A stretch of 64,000 bases of DNA from Micromonospora sp. NBRC 110009 (GTDB lineage: Bacteria > Actinomycetota > Actinomycetes > Mycobacteriales > Micromonosporaceae): positions 3,472,001 to 3,536,000 of the forward strand of contig NZ_CP130427.1 of assembly GCF_030518795.1 (NCBI RefSeq). The letters run 5' to 3'. The translations under genes were made by a program, and so were the position numbers. Each line of letters starts with the position of its first letter. Position 1 is the first letter of the stretch. The notes under the pieces are model-generated. The model had not been told where the DNA came from. It saw only the letters and a list, made by a program, of their open reading frames with translations, and did no database searches. This document shows positions 63,602 to 64,000 of this stretch, piece after piece.

Positions 63602-64000
63602 CGGCCCGACGCCGACGCAGCAGCACCATGCCGCCCAGGGCGGCGGCACCGATGACGCCCACCCCGCTGGCGGCCATCTTGCCGTCCAGGCTGGTGGTGG
63701 TCATGCCACCGTCACCACCGTCGACGTGGCCACGCGGCATGCAGTCCTTCCGGTCGCGGTCCTTGTCGCGGTCCTTGTCGCGGTCCTTGTCGGACTTCTC
63801 GTCCCTGCCGTGGTCGTCCTTGTCGCTCCAGTCGCCGTGGCTGGACTTGTCGTCCTTGCCGTGGTCGTCCTTGTCGCTCCAGTCGTCGTGGCCGGACTTG
63901 TCGTCCTTCTTGTCCTTGTCCTTGTCCTTGTTGTTCCAGTCGTCGTGGCTGGACTTGTCGTCCTTCTTGTCCTTGTCCTTGTCCTTGTCCTTCTGGCCGT
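63588..64000 (-). CDS. Charged-repeat surface protein, C-terminal part (partial)
   Basis: The window ends inside this gene; the visible part is about 136 codons with no start. It is too short and incomplete to be listed by simple scans, but the frame is open to the edge. From the edge inward it shows Lys/Asp-rich repeats (units such as KDDKSSHDDW and KDDKSGHDDW, three in number, about 18-22 residues apart), then KDRDKDRDKDR, a Cys (KDCMPRGH), a Gly-rich linker, a hydrophobic helix (AASGVGVIGAAALGGMVLL) and a RRRRADDLA tail. That end resembles a cell-wall sorting signal, but there is no LPxTG. It overlaps the sortase gene by 14 nt, suggesting it is the sortase partner or substrate. Confidence 0.75.
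   Translation of the reverse strand, partial: GQKDKDKDKDKKDDKSSHDDWNNKDKDKDKKDDKSGHDDWSDKDDHGKDDKSSHGDWSDKDDHGRDEKSDKDRDKDRDKDRDRKDCMPRGHVDGGDGGMTTTSLDGKMAASGVGVIGAAALGGMVLLRRRRADDLA

Noticed and set aside
63720..64000. CRISPR array or DNA satellite because of regular short repeats
   Set aside because: The repeats are in frame and encode Lys/Asp-rich protein repeats; unit lengths vary and there are no spacers.

Overview
The window is very GC-rich actinobacterial chromosome. It has GTG starts, TANNNT -10 boxes close to start codons, and long GC hairpins without U-tracts as terminators. Gene order (glyA, atp operon, DUF2550, PduO-type adenosyltransferase, murA; later NucS, paired DivIVA-like coiled-coil proteins, epimerase, thiolase, MeaB, isobutyryl-CoA mutase, thioredoxin-TPR) matches the core of filamentous actinomycetes. 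Together with intergenic repeats that I associate from memory with Micromonosporaceae, this suggests Micromonospora or a close relative. I saw no tRNA, rRNA, CRISPR array, transposase or phage gene.

Layout. 0-4 kb: end of a small tyrosine phosphatase, a class A PBP and an NAD(P)-binding DUF2867 protein. 4-15 kb: glyA, then the F1Fo ATP synthase genes; a LytR-CpsA-Psr gene flanked by two terminators separates atpD from an unusually short atpC. 15-26 kb: two near-identical secreted lysozyme-like genes in duplicated expression cassettes enclose a VOC protein, the adenosyltransferase, murA, a hydroxyacyl-CoA dehydrogenase, an ABC exporter, ethylmalonyl-CoA mutase and a DUF1540 protein. 26-36 kb: NucS, an aldehyde dehydrogenase, an FHA protein, hydrolases, a double hydroxyacyl-CoA dehydrogenase and an ECF sigma/membrane protein pair. 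36-47.5 kb: AI-2E permease, two coiled-coil proteins, crotonyl-CoA carboxylase/reductase, epimerase, thiolase, MeaB, an Asp23 protein and isobutyryl-CoA mutase. 47.6-55 kb: thioredoxin-TPR, arginase-family enzyme, and a minus-strand accessory cluster. 55-64 kb: penicillin-binding lipoprotein, giant NAD-glutamate dehydrogenase, class F sortase and a partial charged-repeat surface protein.

Two systems stand out. (1) Six copies of an 18-bp imperfect palindrome (consensus near CCTTAGCGATCGTTCAGG) lie at the promoters of scattered acyl-CoA genes: two 3-hydroxyacyl-CoA dehydrogenases, ethylmalonyl-CoA mutase, crotonyl-CoA carboxylase/reductase, the divergent epimerase/thiolase pair and isobutyryl-CoA mutase. 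They look like one regulon for C4/C5 acyl-CoA flux (ethylmalonyl-CoA pathway, butyryl/isobutyryl interconversion), served by the adenosyltransferase and MeaB. The regulator is not in the window. (2) At 51.2-55.1 kb a predicted three-TM protein overlaps a 1,011-residue protein with a lipase-like alpha/beta-hydrolase, an NB-ARC-type STAND NTPase and TPR repeats. This is the layout of fungal and bacterial NLR-type immune proteins. A 69-residue protein, a PhzF enzyme and a 2-oxoglutarate/Fe(II) oxygenase follow on the same strand. It is the best candidate for an undescribed system.
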